From contig MWTB01000004.1 of assembly GCA_002050275.1 (NCBI GenBank), forward strand, positions 124,001 through 188,000: a stretch of DNA of 64,000 bases. The letters run 5' to 3'. How positions within the stretch are numbered: the first letter of the stretch is position 1; each line of letters opens with the position of its first letter. Below are positions 1 to 7,786 of this stretch, piece by piece. Source of the DNA: Anaerolineae bacterium UTCFX1 (GTDB lineage Bacteria > Chloroflexota > Anaerolineae > Anaerolineales > Villigracilaceae). The notes under the pieces are model-generated. The model saw only the letters and a program-made list of their open reading frames with translations, searched no databases and was not told the origin of the DNA. The translations under genes and the position numbers were made by a program.

Positions 1-2
1 CC

Positions 3-434
3 ATGTCCGCGCCGTTTCAGTTGCCGTTCGATTATCCAGTTTGGCTTCTGCGTCTTCTTAGCGCGTTCAAACGCTATGCGCCCAAAGGCAGCGCCGCTCC
101 CGGCAGCGGCTGGTTCGATCAAGCCGCTTATCGCGACCATATTTCTTACTCGCAAAACCCTATTCGGTCGGCGGCTGAATTACAGAAACTACTTGCCAAT
201 ATGCGCACAGCGTTGCCAGACGCGCAAGCGCCCGTTTTACTAATCCATTCCAAAGACGACGATTATGTGCCAGCCGACAATCTGGAGAAAATTCGCGCGG
301 CGCTGGTCAACGCAGCAAAGACGGAAACGCTCCTAGTCAGCGGATCGGGACACGTCGTCACACGCGACGCGGCGCGACGACAAGTATTCGAGGCAGCGTT
401 GCAATTTATTCAACGCGTGGAAGAGAACGCTTGA
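3..434 (+). CDS. alpha/beta hydrolase, C-terminal part (5' partial)
   Basis: This is the last 143 residues of a protein whose gene starts left of the window; the Met at the first codon is probably internal. The segment APVLLIHSKDDDYVP followed by the GSGHVVTRD segment is the usual end of an alpha/beta hydrolase fold, where the Asp after the 'IHSKDD' strand and the His of GSGH complete the catalytic triad; the nucleophile Ser would lie outside the window. It is probably a carboxylesterase or lysophospholipase-type serine hydrolase. The substrate cannot be told. It is followed after 75 bases by an MBL-fold gene on the same strand. Confidence 0.75.
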   Translation: MSAPFQLPFDYPVWLLRLLSAFKRYAPKGSAAPGSGWFDQAAYRDHISYSQNPIRSAAELQKLLANMRTALPDAQAPVLLIHSKDDDYVPADNLEKIRAALVNAAKTETLLVSGSGHVVTRDAARRQVFEAALQFIQRVEENA

Positions 435-508
435 ATTGAAGTCAGATATGGCATAATGGAGACGATACAACGCGCTCATTTGTATTTCAGCGCTGCGGAG
501 ACTGCTCT

Positions 509-1153
509 ATGCTCGAAATCGAACCCTTCACGCTCGGACCCGTGCAAACAAACGCCTATCTCGTCGCCGACTCAAATACGAAAGAAGCGGCGGTTATTGA
601 TCCTGCATGGGACGGTCTTACTATTCTGGAAACCGCGCGCAAACGCGGCTGGCGCATCGGTCATTTATGGTACACGCACGCGCATTTCGATCACATCGGC
701 GGCGCGGCTGAAATTGCCGATGCGTTAAATCCGCTTCCGCTGACAGCGTTGCATCCCAATGATCACGTTTTGTGGCGCGCGGGCGGGGGCGGCGCAGCCT
801 TCGGATTCGATATTGACCCGGGTCCCGAACCGACGATTGATTTTGAGCACAAGATGACCATGAAACTCGGCTCGGTAGAGTTCGAGATCTGCTTCACGCC
901 AGGGCATACGCTCGGTCACTGTATCTTATATGTTCCTGCCGCTTCGACCTGCTTTTGCGGCGACTTGATCTTCGCCGGTTCCGTCGGTCGCACCGACCTG
1001 CCCGGCGGCGATTGGCATTCACTCGAAAGAAGCATCCGCGAACAAATTTTCACCCTGCCCGACGACACTCGTCTACTGCCCGGTCATGGGCCGGAAACAA
1101 CGGTCGCGCAAGAGAAGCGAAGCAACCCGTTTGTAAATACCCTGAAAACATAA
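509..1153 (+). CDS. MBL-fold metallohydrolase (glyoxalase II-like)
   Basis: This 214-residue protein carries the full set of metallo-beta-lactamase-fold metal ligands. THAHFDH (HxHxDH) lies near residues 56-62, GHTLGH near 131-136, CGDLIFAGSVGRTD near 149-162 and the final LLPGHGPET near 193-201. The 'GRTDLPGGD' segment and the short length match the YcbL/glyoxalase II-like thioesterase branch, which typically binds zinc or iron and hydrolyses thioesters such as S-lactoylglutathione. The actual substrate is not known here. The ATG at 509 has GGAG about 8 bases upstream. The gene converges on rny, and the two share a hairpin terminator. Confidence 0.85.
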   Translation: MLEIEPFTLGPVQTNAYLVADSNTKEAAVIDPAWDGLTILETARKRGWRIGHLWYTHAHFDHIGGAAEIADALNPLPLTALHPNDHVLWRAGGGGAAFGFDIDPGPEPTIDFEHKMTMKLGSVEFEICFTPGHTLGHCILYVPAASTCFCGDLIFAGSVGRTDLPGGDWHSLERSIREQIFTLPDDTRLLPGHGPETTVAQEKRSNPFVNTLKT

Positions 1154-1183
1154 AAGAACCGCGCCTAAAAGGGCGCGGTTCTT
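1154..1183. terminator. bidirectional hairpin terminator between the MBL-fold gene and rny
   Basis: A perfect 12-bp stem (AAGAACCGCGCC at 1154-1165 with GGCGCGGTTCTT at 1172-1183) sits between two convergent genes, 1 base after one stop codon and 4 bases before the other. Read on the minus strand the stem is followed by TTTT, so it best serves rny; on the plus strand the trailing T-tract is weaker. Confidence 0.75.
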
Positions 1184-1186
1184 CAA

Positions 1187-2713
1187 TTATTTTGCGATGC
1201 CCGTCGCTCGCGTTTCGCGAATGACGGTCACTTTAATTTGACCGGGATACTGCATGGTCTCTTCGATTTTCTTCGCCACGTCGCGCGCCAATCGCACTGA
1301 AGCGAGATCGTCAATCGCATCAGGTTTGACGAGGATACGCACTTCGCGCCCAGCTTGAATCGCAAACGCTTGTTTGACTCCCTCAAACGACATGGACATT
1401 TCTTCAAGCGAGCGAATACGTTTAATGTAAGCCTCAAGGTCTTCGCGCCGTGCGCCCGGTCTCGCGCCAGAAATCGCGTCCGCCGCCTCTGTGATAACCG
1501 CCTCAACCGTCAGTTGATCCACTTCATGATGATGCGCTTCAATGGCATTCACAACGATCGAGTTGACGCCGTACCGCCGGCAGAATTCCGCGCCAAGCTT
1601 GGCGTGCGTGCCGTCTTGATTATGATCCATCGCTTTGCCGATGTCGTGCAGGAAGCCGCCCAATTTAGACAATTCGACATTTGCGCCGATCTCCGCGGCA
1701 AGGATGCCCGCCAGTTTAGAGACTTCCACCGCGTGCGCGAGTTGATTTTGCCCATACGATGTGCGAAATTTAAGCCGCCCCATCATGCGCAATACTTCTT
1801 GATGTAACCCTGAAACATTCGCTTCAAACGCGGCTTGCTCGCCCGCTTCGTTGATGATCTTATCCACCGCCCGCGTCTCATCTTCTACGATCTTCTCAAT
1901 ATGCGCGGGATGAATCCTTCCGTCCAATACTAATTTCGCTAGCGCGCGCCGTCCGATCTCGCGGCGCACCGAATCGAAGCATGAAATCGTGACCGAGTCT
2001 GGCGTATCGTCCACGATCACATCCACGCCGGCGGCTTGCTCGAAAGCTTTGATGTTGCGTCCATTGCGTCCGACGATGCGTCCCTTCATTTCTTCGCTGG
2101 GCAACGTCACGACCGCGCGCGTGACTTCCGCTACATGTTCCGACGCAACGCGTTGAATCGCATCCGCGATCAATTTACGAGCGCGTTTCTCGCCTTCCTC
2201 GCGCGCTTCCGCCTCAATCTGACGGATAATGCGCGCCATATCGCCGCGTGATTCCTTCTCGACGGCGGCAAATAAATCCTTTTTCGCTTCCTCGGCAGAC
2301 AATCCGGCGATCTGTTCAAGCTTGTTCACCTGATCTTCATGTAGTTTCTCTATCTCGTTATGGCGCCGATCAACTTGCGATTGACGACGATTGAGCTGTT
2401 GCTCGCGTTGTTCCATTTTGTCGAAGCGGCTGTCCAATTCAGCGCGGCGCTTATCGAGGCGTTCGGTCTCTCTGTTTAACTCATTGCGCCGTTCCTTATT
2501 CTCGCCTTCCGCCGCGCGGGTGATCTTCGTCGCGCTCTCGCGCGCCTGGCTCTCGATCAAGCGCGCCTGCTCATTCGCGCCTTTCAAAATATTATCAACT
2601 TTATCCTGCTGGTTTTTGAGCGCCTGCTCGACCTGATAACGATGAAAAAAGTATCCGGCAGCGGCGCCGACGAGCAAACCAATGATGCTCAGTAAAATAG
2701 TCACAGGGTTCAT
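1187..2713 (-). CDS. rny: ribonuclease Y
   Basis: RNase Y is a membrane-anchored endoribonuclease that starts mRNA decay. The 508-residue length is typical. The order of parts is: an N-terminal membrane helix (about residues 4-21), a long charged coiled coil (about 25-185), a KH RNA-binding domain with the loop GRNG at 215-218, and an HD domain with the metal-binding pair H356-D357 in GGFLHDIGK. The start ATG overlaps the recX stop as ATGA, so the two are probably translated together, with recX first. The 3' end is closed by the shared hairpin at 1154-1183. Confidence 0.95.
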   Translation of the reverse strand: MNPVTILLSIIGLLVGAAAGYFFHRYQVEQALKNQQDKVDNILKGANEQARLIESQARESATKITRAAEGENKERRNELNRETERLDKRRAELDSRFDKMEQREQQLNRRQSQVDRRHNEIEKLHEDQVNKLEQIAGLSAEEAKKDLFAAVEKESRGDMARIIRQIEAEAREEGEKRARKLIADAIQRVASEHVAEVTRAVVTLPSEEMKGRIVGRNGRNIKAFEQAAGVDVIVDDTPDSVTISCFDSVRREIGRRALAKLVLDGRIHPAHIEKIVEDETRAVDKIINEAGEQAAFEANVSGLHQEVLRMMGRLKFRTSYGQNQLAHAVEVSKLAGILAAEIGANVELSKLGGFLHDIGKAMDHNQDGTHAKLGAEFCRRYGVNSIVVNAIEAHHHEVDQLTVEAVITEAADAISGARPGARREDLEAYIKRIRSLEEMSMSFEGVKQAFAIQAGREVRILVKPDAIDDLASVRLARDVAKKIEETMQYPGQIKVTVIRETRATGIAK

Positions 2714-3366
2714 CCGATATCCTCTTCTCTGTAAAAGTGTTCATCTGTGCGGTGCGTTTCGTTCCACACCGTCGTTACAACGCGCGCGATAATCGCATAG
2801 GAAAAACCGCGTCGCGCAAGAAACTCCGATAACTTCTTGCGATAGTCTTGCCATTCCAGTTTCTCAAAGCGTGGCGCTTTTTTACGCGCGGCTTCATACG
2901 CCAACGCTTCATCGTCCGCATCTACAAGCGCGGCGGAGATAGTTTCCTCAGCGAGTCCTTTTTGGCGCAGTTCCAACGCCAACGCATAGCGGCTGCGCGG
3001 TCGGAACGTTGTTCGATTCTCGACCCACGCGCGAGCGAATTGTTCGTCGTCCGCCAACCCGTCGCGCCGCAGGCGCAAGATCGTTTCCTCGACGATCGCC
3101 TCCGGCGTTTCGTGCTTACGCAGGTTTTTACGAATCTCCGCTTCCGACCGGGCGCGATAACTTAGAAACAACGCCGCCTGTTGGAAAGCGCGTTCGCGCG
3201 CATCGCCTGCTTTCAGCCGCTCAATCTTCGTCTCATCCAGCGCGTCCCCCACATTCAGCCATGCCGCCGTAATGCGCGCTGCGCCGAAGGCGAACTCTCC
3301 ATCGAGATACACATTGACTCGATTAGGGTTTCGCGTCTGAACTTTGAGAGCGGTTATTTTTCTCAT
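2710..3366 (-). CDS. recX: RecX-family regulatory protein
   Basis: RecX proteins bind RecA filaments and limit recombinase activity. This 218-residue protein has the three-helix repeat pattern of the family: 'ALFLSYRARSEAEIRKNLRKH', 'DGLADDEQFARAWVENR' and 'DYRKKLSEFLARRGFSYAIIARV'. An N-terminal extension of about 60 residues resembles that of several Gram-positive-type RecX proteins. No Shine-Dalgarno sequence precedes the ATG at 3366, and the hairpin ending the candidate RNA upstream lies only 12 bases away, so the start or the mode of initiation is uncertain. It overlaps rny by four bases. No recA gene is in the window. Confidence 0.85.
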   Translation of the reverse strand: MRKITALKVQTRNPNRVNVYLDGEFAFGAARITAAWLNVGDALDETKIERLKAGDARERAFQQAALFLSYRARSEAEIRKNLRKHETPEAIVEETILRLRRDGLADDEQFARAWVENRTTFRPRSRYALALELRQKGLAEETISAALVDADDEALAYEAARKKAPRFEKLEWQDYRKKLSEFLARRGFSYAIIARVVTTVWNETHRTDEHFYREEDIG

Positions 3367-3369
3367 ATT

Positions 3370-3665
3370 TTAAAACACACAGCCGAGAACCGTTTACGCG
3401 GTTTCGGCTGTGGAAAGTTCCAGTTAGGTTGAGCGAACTCGATCTCGGCATGAGAAGGCTGAATCGAGTTAATCCGCCAGGCGAGGGGTTAAGTCACCAG
3501 CGGCGAACAGGTTGTGGGGGCGAAGTCAGATTGTGATTTAAGGTATACATAGCATTGACTTCTTGAAATAACTCCCAAAACAGGGGAGGTTCACGCTCAA
3601 ATATCTAGAGTAGTCCAACCAAAACCGCTATGCGGTGAAAGTTTCGCAAGCAATCCTTACGGATT
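3370..3665 (-). ncRNA. candidate structured noncoding RNA of about 290 nt, family not recognised
   Basis: This is the longest stretch without a plausible gene in the first 20 kb. On the minus strand a perfect TATAAT (3677-3672) would start a transcript near 3665, and a strong hairpin (3378-3412) followed by TGTTTT would end it near 3370. Between them are many potential stems: GCAATCC/GGATTGC (3648-3665), ACCGC/GCGGT near 3627-3637, GAAGTC/GACTTC (3522-3566 region), CCGC/GCGG with GU pairs near 3474-3505, and AACTCGAT/ATCGAGTT (3436-3470). A long-range pairing is also possible (TTTGGTTG near 3618-3625 with CAACCTAA near 3424-3431). I see no good -35 box at normal spacing. It lacks tmRNA ends and RNase P core motifs. 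A 6S-like role is possible but not shown. Confidence 0.45.
3378..3412 (-). terminator. hairpin terminator of the candidate RNA, upstream of recX
   Basis: The stem CACAGCCGA (3378-3386) pairs with TCGGCTGTG (3404-3412), and AACCG (3388-3392) with CGGTT (3399-3403), with one bulged G. On the minus strand it is followed by TGTTTT. It separates the candidate RNA from recX, whose start codon is 12 bases further on. Confidence 0.6.
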
Positions 3666-3709
3666 GCTTCTATTATACATGATTTCTTAAGATTCGGCGG
3701 GACAATTTC

Positions 3710-4000
3710 TCACCGGGGAGCGGCGCGCATCCAATCTTTATAACGCGCCGCAATCGGGATGAAAACAATCAGCGCGATTACGCCGCCCATCGCGACGATA
3801 CCGTTCGTCGAGCCGATCTCAGACAATTCTTCAGACGCAGGCGTAAGCGTCGCCTGTTGCACCAGCGCAGCGCCGGCGATATTGGACTGTTGCGACGCTT
3901 GCGAGGATTGGATCGCGGCGATTTGCGCGAACGCTGTAATTACTAAAGCCAACAGCAATGCAACAACCGCCATATATAAACGCCTGGTCAAACTTTTCAT
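3710..4000 (-). CDS. small membrane protein of unknown function
   Basis: I do not recognise this 96-residue protein. It has an N-terminal hydrophobic helix after a basic start (MKSLTRRLYMAVVALLLALV), a polar Gln/Ser/Ala-rich middle, and a second hydrophobic helix near residues 66-84 ending in basic residues. This suggests either a secreted, anchored protein or a two-helix membrane protein. The opposite-strand reading frame over the same bases has no such pattern. A TATACT box lies 9 bases before the ATG and there is no Shine-Dalgarno sequence, so the mRNA may be leaderless. It is divergent from the act cluster. Confidence 0.6.
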   Translation of the reverse strand: MKSLTRRLYMAVVALLLALVITAFAQIAAIQSSQASQQSNIAGAALVQQATLTPASEELSEIGSTNGIVAMGGVIALIVFIPIAARYKDWMRAAPR

Positions 4001-4094
4001 ATACGCTTAAGTATATCATGCGGCAAAAATGGCAGAGACTGCCCGGCGCCGCGCCAGCCATGCCTCAGTTGCTCTTCCACGGTCTTTTATAGGT

Positions 4095-4195
4095 TATAAT
4101 CTCGCTTCGTCAATTATGCCTTCGTTGCTGATATATCTCTGATACAACGTTTACAAAAAGGTAATGATTGAGTAAAATCGCGTGATATTTCACGC
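4095..4195 (+). promoter_or_regulatory. possible promoter and palindromic operator upstream of the act cluster
   Basis: A TATAAT box stands at 4095-4100, with only a poorly placed -35 candidate (TTGCTC at 4069-4074, spacing 20). At 4180-4195 there is an inverted repeat, GCGTGA-TATT-TCACGC, 25 bases before actA. The half-sites GTGA/TCAC resemble those used by CRP/FNR-type and Rex regulators, but the spacing fits neither consensus exactly. The regulator is therefore open. A rex gene is present at 27.4 kb. Confidence 0.4.
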
Positions 4196-4220
4196 ATAGA
4201 TCATCGTACCAGGAGCATGC

Positions 4221-4775
4221 ATGATCCGAAAATTCTTTAAATGGGCGTTCAGCCCAATGGGGCGAATCGCGGTCGCTATCGCGATTCTTTCCTTGTTTAG
4301 CCTTGCCGCATACGGCTTATACCAGACCCAGCAAGCCCCCGAGCAACCGATCCAATTTACGCACAAGTTGCACGTTGGGCTGGGGATTCAATGTCTCTAT
4401 TGCCATCCCGGCGCCCTGCGCGGACCTTCGCCCGGCTTGCCGACCATCAGCAAATGCTGGGGCTGTCATCAGCAAATTGCCAAGACACAAACCAGCGCGC
4501 TATTAAAGCCAATGGTTGAAGCCATGGATAAAGGCGTGGGCTTTACATGGGTTCCAGTCGCGCAAGTGCCGGACTTTGTCCATTTTACCCACCGGCCTCA
4601 CGTAGCGGCAGGCTTAAACTGTGAGAACTGTCACGGCGATATGACGCAAGTCACAATCGCCGTCAACCCGCAGGTTATGAATATGGGCTGGTGTTTAAGT
4701 TGCCACAAAGAAAGAGCGGCTGGCGACAAAGAAAAACTCACCAAACTCACTGACTGCGGAACCTGTCATTATTAA
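4221..4775 (+). CDS. actA: alternative complex III pentahaem cytochrome c subunit ActA
   Basis: ActA passes electrons from the iron-sulfur/quinol part of alternative complex III towards its periplasmic acceptor. The protein has one N-terminal membrane helix (about residues 15-34) and five CxxCH haem-attachment motifs at residues 58-62, 79-83, 134-138, 158-162 and 179-183, the last two residues before the end being C-H-Y. Five haems, small size and position at the head of the cluster match ActA of known ACIII. The ATG has AGGAG five bases upstream. actB1 follows after 23 bases. Confidence 0.92.
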   Translation: MIRKFFKWAFSPMGRIAVAIAILSLFSLAAYGLYQTQQAPEQPIQFTHKLHVGLGIQCLYCHPGALRGPSPGLPTISKCWGCHQQIAKTQTSALLKPMVEAMDKGVGFTWVPVAQVPDFVHFTHRPHVAAGLNCENCHGDMTQVTIAVNPQVMNMGWCLSCHKERAAGDKEKLTKLTDCGTCHY

Positions 4776-4798
4776 ACCGGGCAAAAAAGGAAAATTTC

Positions 4799-6994
4799 AT
4801 GAGCGAAAAAATTACCCGGCGTAACTTCCTCAAACTCACTACGGCAGGCGCGGCAACCGCCGCCATCATGACCGGTTGCGGTCCCTCTTCGCGTTATGTA
4901 ACGCGCGAACCGTATGTTAAAATGCCGGAATACACATACAACGGTTTGAGCACCTATTACGCCACCACATGTCGCGAGTGCGCGGCAGGCTGCGGCATCA
5001 TCGTCCGCACTATGCAAGGTCGCGCCATTAAAGTAGAAGGCAACCCGCAAAACCCCATCAACCTCGGCAAGACCTGCGCGCGCGGACAAGCGACGCTACA
5101 CGGTCTCTACAACCCTGATCGCGTAGAAAACCCCGTTCGACAGGGACGCTCAGCGCCGCAATTATCTACCGCTCAAGTTTCATGGGACGAAGCCATTCAA
5201 ACCGTCTCCGACGCGTTAAGCAAAACCAACGCTTCCGAAGTCGCTTTCTTAATGGGAACAGCGCCCGATCATCTCTTCGACCTTGTATCCGATCTCACCG
5301 ACGCGATCGGCGCGCCCGCCCCGCTCCGCTTCAGCGCATTAAGTATGTTCGAAGCGCGCGCAACATTAAGCAAAGCGGCTGAAGACCTGCTCGGGCAAGC
5401 TGGGCTTCCATTCTTCGATATATCGAATGCTGACGTCGTGGTCTCCTTCGGCGCCAACTTCCTCGAAACCTGGCTCTCGCCAGTCGCCTACACGCGCAGT
5501 TACGCAAAGATGCGGCGCAGCAGACCGAGGACGCGCGGCTACATGGTCCATTTCGAAACACAAATGTCGCAGACCGCCGCCAAAGCTGACGAATGGATTC
5601 CACTTCTACCCGGAACGGAAGGATTGGTCGCGCTCGCTCTCGGAAAACTCGTCGCCCAACTTAGAGGAATTTCCGCGCCGCGCGCGTTCGCCAGCGTAAA
5701 CGTTCAACAAGTCGTAGAAACCTCGGGCGTTTCTATGGAACAACTGACGCGCGTCGCCGAATTGATCGCCGAATCGCACGCGCCGATCGCCATCCCCGGC
5801 GGACAGGCGCTCGGTCAAAGCAACGGGCTCGCTGCCGCTGAAGCGATTCTCGCTCTCAACGCGCTCGTAGACAACTTCGGGCAGCCCGGCGGCGTATCGC
5901 TTTCACCGCTCGCTCCCAACGCAGGCGCTCACCACCGCCCCGCCAACGCACAGGAAATGTCCGACCTCGTCGCAAAGATGAAGAGCGGAAAAATCAAAGT
6001 CCTATTTATTCACGGCGTAAACCCACTCTTCGAACTGCCTCAATCGTTTGGCTTTGCAGAAGCGCTCCACGCGACGCCGACTGTGATTTCGTTTGCAACT
6101 TTCCCCGACGAGACCGCGCTCGCATCCGATTACATCTTCCCCGATCATCACGGATTGGAATCATGGGGTTACCAACGCTCGCAGACCGGCGTTATGCAAT
6201 CGGTTCTTTCAGGCTCGCAACCGGTCGTAGCGCCGAACTATAACACCCGCGCCACTGCAGACGTATTCATCGAAGCCGCGCGGCTGGCTGGCGGCAAGTT
6301 CGTGCAAGCGTTGCCATTCGCAGATGAAGTGGAATTCATTCAAAGCAAGATTGAAAATCTCATCGCCCGCACAGACGGATCTTTTATTGCGCCAGAGATC
6401 AACGCCTTCTCAGCCTATTTCCAACAACACGGCGGCTGGTGGGCGTCGTCCGCCGAAAGCGATTCGCTCTCTGCGGCGAACGCGCTCGGTAAGAGCTTAA
6501 ACGTCTCAAGCGCCGCCGCACCCATCGGCGAAAATGAGTTCTTCTTCCTGCCCTTCGTATCGCCCACATTAGGCGAAGCCGGCGCAAACAAACCCTGGTT
6601 GCAAGAACTGCCCGACCCCACGACGACCGTCATGTGGAACACATGGGTCGCCATGAATCCTAACACCGCGCACGAATTAGGCATCGAAAACGACGACGTT
6701 GTGCGCATCGTGAGCGAAGCCGGAAGCGTGGAAGCTCCCGTGTACAAATACCCCGCCATCCACCCGAACGCAGTCGCCATGCCGTTTGGGCAAGGACATA
6801 CCGCGTACGGACGTTTCGCCGCAGGGCGCGGCGCCAACCCCACCGACGTTCTCGCGCCGTCCTTTAACGAGGCGGGCGATCTCGCATTCGCAGGTATGAA
6901 AGTTCGCATCGAAAAAACTGGGAAACAACAACCTCTGTCCCGCCTCGAAAGCCGCATCGGCGTATATGGCGAGGGCATGTACGAGGAGAAATAA
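4799..6994 (+). CDS. actB: alternative complex III subunit ActB, molybdopterin-oxidoreductase-like half (B1)
   Basis: This 731-residue protein corresponds to the large N-terminal half of ActB, which is built like a molybdopterin oxidoreductase; purified ACIII is reported to lack molybdenum. A twin-arginine signal (RRNFLK, residues 7-12) is followed by a lipobox-like MTGC (C27), suggesting Tat export and a lipid anchor. A CX2CX3CX27C set (C58, C61, C65, C93) would bind one [4Fe-4S] cluster. In most ActB proteins this half is fused to the ferredoxin half. Here a TAA at 6992-6994 ends it, and the next gene continues in the same reading frame after a single ATC codon. Confidence 0.9.
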   Translation: MSEKITRRNFLKLTTAGAATAAIMTGCGPSSRYVTREPYVKMPEYTYNGLSTYYATTCRECAAGCGIIVRTMQGRAIKVEGNPQNPINLGKTCARGQATLHGLYNPDRVENPVRQGRSAPQLSTAQVSWDEAIQTVSDALSKTNASEVAFLMGTAPDHLFDLVSDLTDAIGAPAPLRFSALSMFEARATLSKAAEDLLGQAGLPFFDISNADVVVSFGANFLETWLSPVAYTRSYAKMRRSRPRTRGYMVHFETQMSQTAAKADEWIPLLPGTEGLVALALGKLVAQLRGISAPRAFASVNVQQVVETSGVSMEQLTRVAELIAESHAPIAIPGGQALGQSNGLAAAEAILALNALVDNFGQPGGVSLSPLAPNAGAHHRPANAQEMSDLVAKMKSGKIKVLFIHGVNPLFELPQSFGFAEALHATPTVISFATFPDETALASDYIFPDHHGLESWGYQRSQTGVMQSVLSGSQPVVAPNYNTRATADVFIEAARLAGGKFVQALPFADEVEFIQSKIENLIARTDGSFIAPEINAFSAYFQQHGGWWASSAESDSLSAANALGKSLNVSSAAAPIGENEFFFLPFVSPTLGEAGANKPWLQELPDPTTTVMWNTWVAMNPNTAHELGIENDDVVRIVSEAGSVEAPVYKYPAIHPNAVAMPFGQGHTAYGRFAAGRGANPTDVLAPSFNEAGDLAFAGMKVRIEKTGKQQPLSRLESRIGVYGEGMYEEK

Positions 6995-6997
6995 ATC

Positions 6998-7783
6998 ATG
7001 CAAATGACCGTTGATCTAAACCGTGTCGGCGCGAAAGGCGCGATTGCGGAAGCGGCGGAGGGCAAATGGGGAATGTCCATTGACCGCGACCTGTGCACAG
7101 GCTGCCAGGCGTGCGTCGCCGCATGCGCGATGGAAAACAACATCTCGTTCGTCGGCGAAGAAGACGCCGGGTATGGGCGTACGCAACACTGGATCCGTAT
7201 TGAACGCTTCTGGGAAGGCGCGTATCCCAATGTCAAAATAGCTGGCGGCTATCAACCTATGATGTGTCAGCAATGCGGGCACGCGCCCTGCGAGCCGGTC
7301 TGCCCGGTCTTCGCTACGCCGCACAGCGACGCCGAGCAGCTCAACTTACAAGTGTATAACCGTTGTATCGGAACGCGCTACTGCGCGAACAACTGTCCGT
7401 ATCAAGCGCGCTCGTTCAATTGGCGCGATTACCACACCATGCCTGAGCGCGGCAACATGGTGAACGGGAAACTGGTCTTCCCGCTGCACAACCAATTCAA
7501 CCCCGATGTAACCGTGCGCCGACGCGGCGTAATGGAAAAATGCACCTTCTGCATTCAACGCATCCACAAAGCGCAAGACAAAGCAAAATCGGAGGGACGC
7601 GAAGTGATGGACGGCGAATTCGCCCCTGCTTGCGCGCAAGCCTGCCCCGCAGATGCGATCACCTTCGGACGCATTGACCACAAAGACAGTCTCGTCAGCC
7701 AGCGCTCTAACGAAGGGCGCGGCGTAAAACATCTCGAAGATCTCAACACCCTCCCGCGTGTTACTTACCTTAAGGAAGGATAA
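6998..7783 (+). CDS. alternative complex III subunit ActB, four-cluster ferredoxin half (B2)
   Basis: This 261-residue iron-sulfur protein wires the complex internally. The cysteine groups are C33/36/39/43, C90/93/98/102, C123/129/133 and C182/185/212/216. The third group reads CIGTRYC, with Thr126 where a normal ferredoxin has Cys, which predicts one [3Fe-4S] and three [4Fe-4S] clusters, as in characterised ACIII. It has no signal peptide of its own, so it would need to travel with B1 (Tat hitchhiking) or be made as a fusion. AGGAG at 6984-6988 lies nine bases before the ATG and supports independent initiation. actC follows after three bases. Confidence 0.92.
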   Translation: MQMTVDLNRVGAKGAIAEAAEGKWGMSIDRDLCTGCQACVAACAMENNISFVGEEDAGYGRTQHWIRIERFWEGAYPNVKIAGGYQPMMCQQCGHAPCEPVCPVFATPHSDAEQLNLQVYNRCIGTRYCANNCPYQARSFNWRDYHTMPERGNMVNGKLVFPLHNQFNPDVTVRRRGVMEKCTFCIQRIHKAQDKAKSEGREVMDGEFAPACAQACPADAITFGRIDHKDSLVSQRSNEGRGVKHLEDLNTLPRVTYLKEG

Positions 7784-7786
7784 CTT

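Noticed and set aside
3370-3680. tmRNA or RNase P RNA
   Set aside because: There is no alanine-tRNA-like end, no tag-peptide frame, and no conserved RNase P core on either strand.
3759-4010. 83-residue open frame opposite the small membrane protein
   Set aside because: The minus-strand frame has a signal helix and a second membrane helix; the plus-strand one does not.
6415-7236. 273-residue open frame on the minus strand
   Set aside because: It is antisense to the actB genes, whose cysteine motifs and signals are clear; the antisense frame is open because of codon bias.
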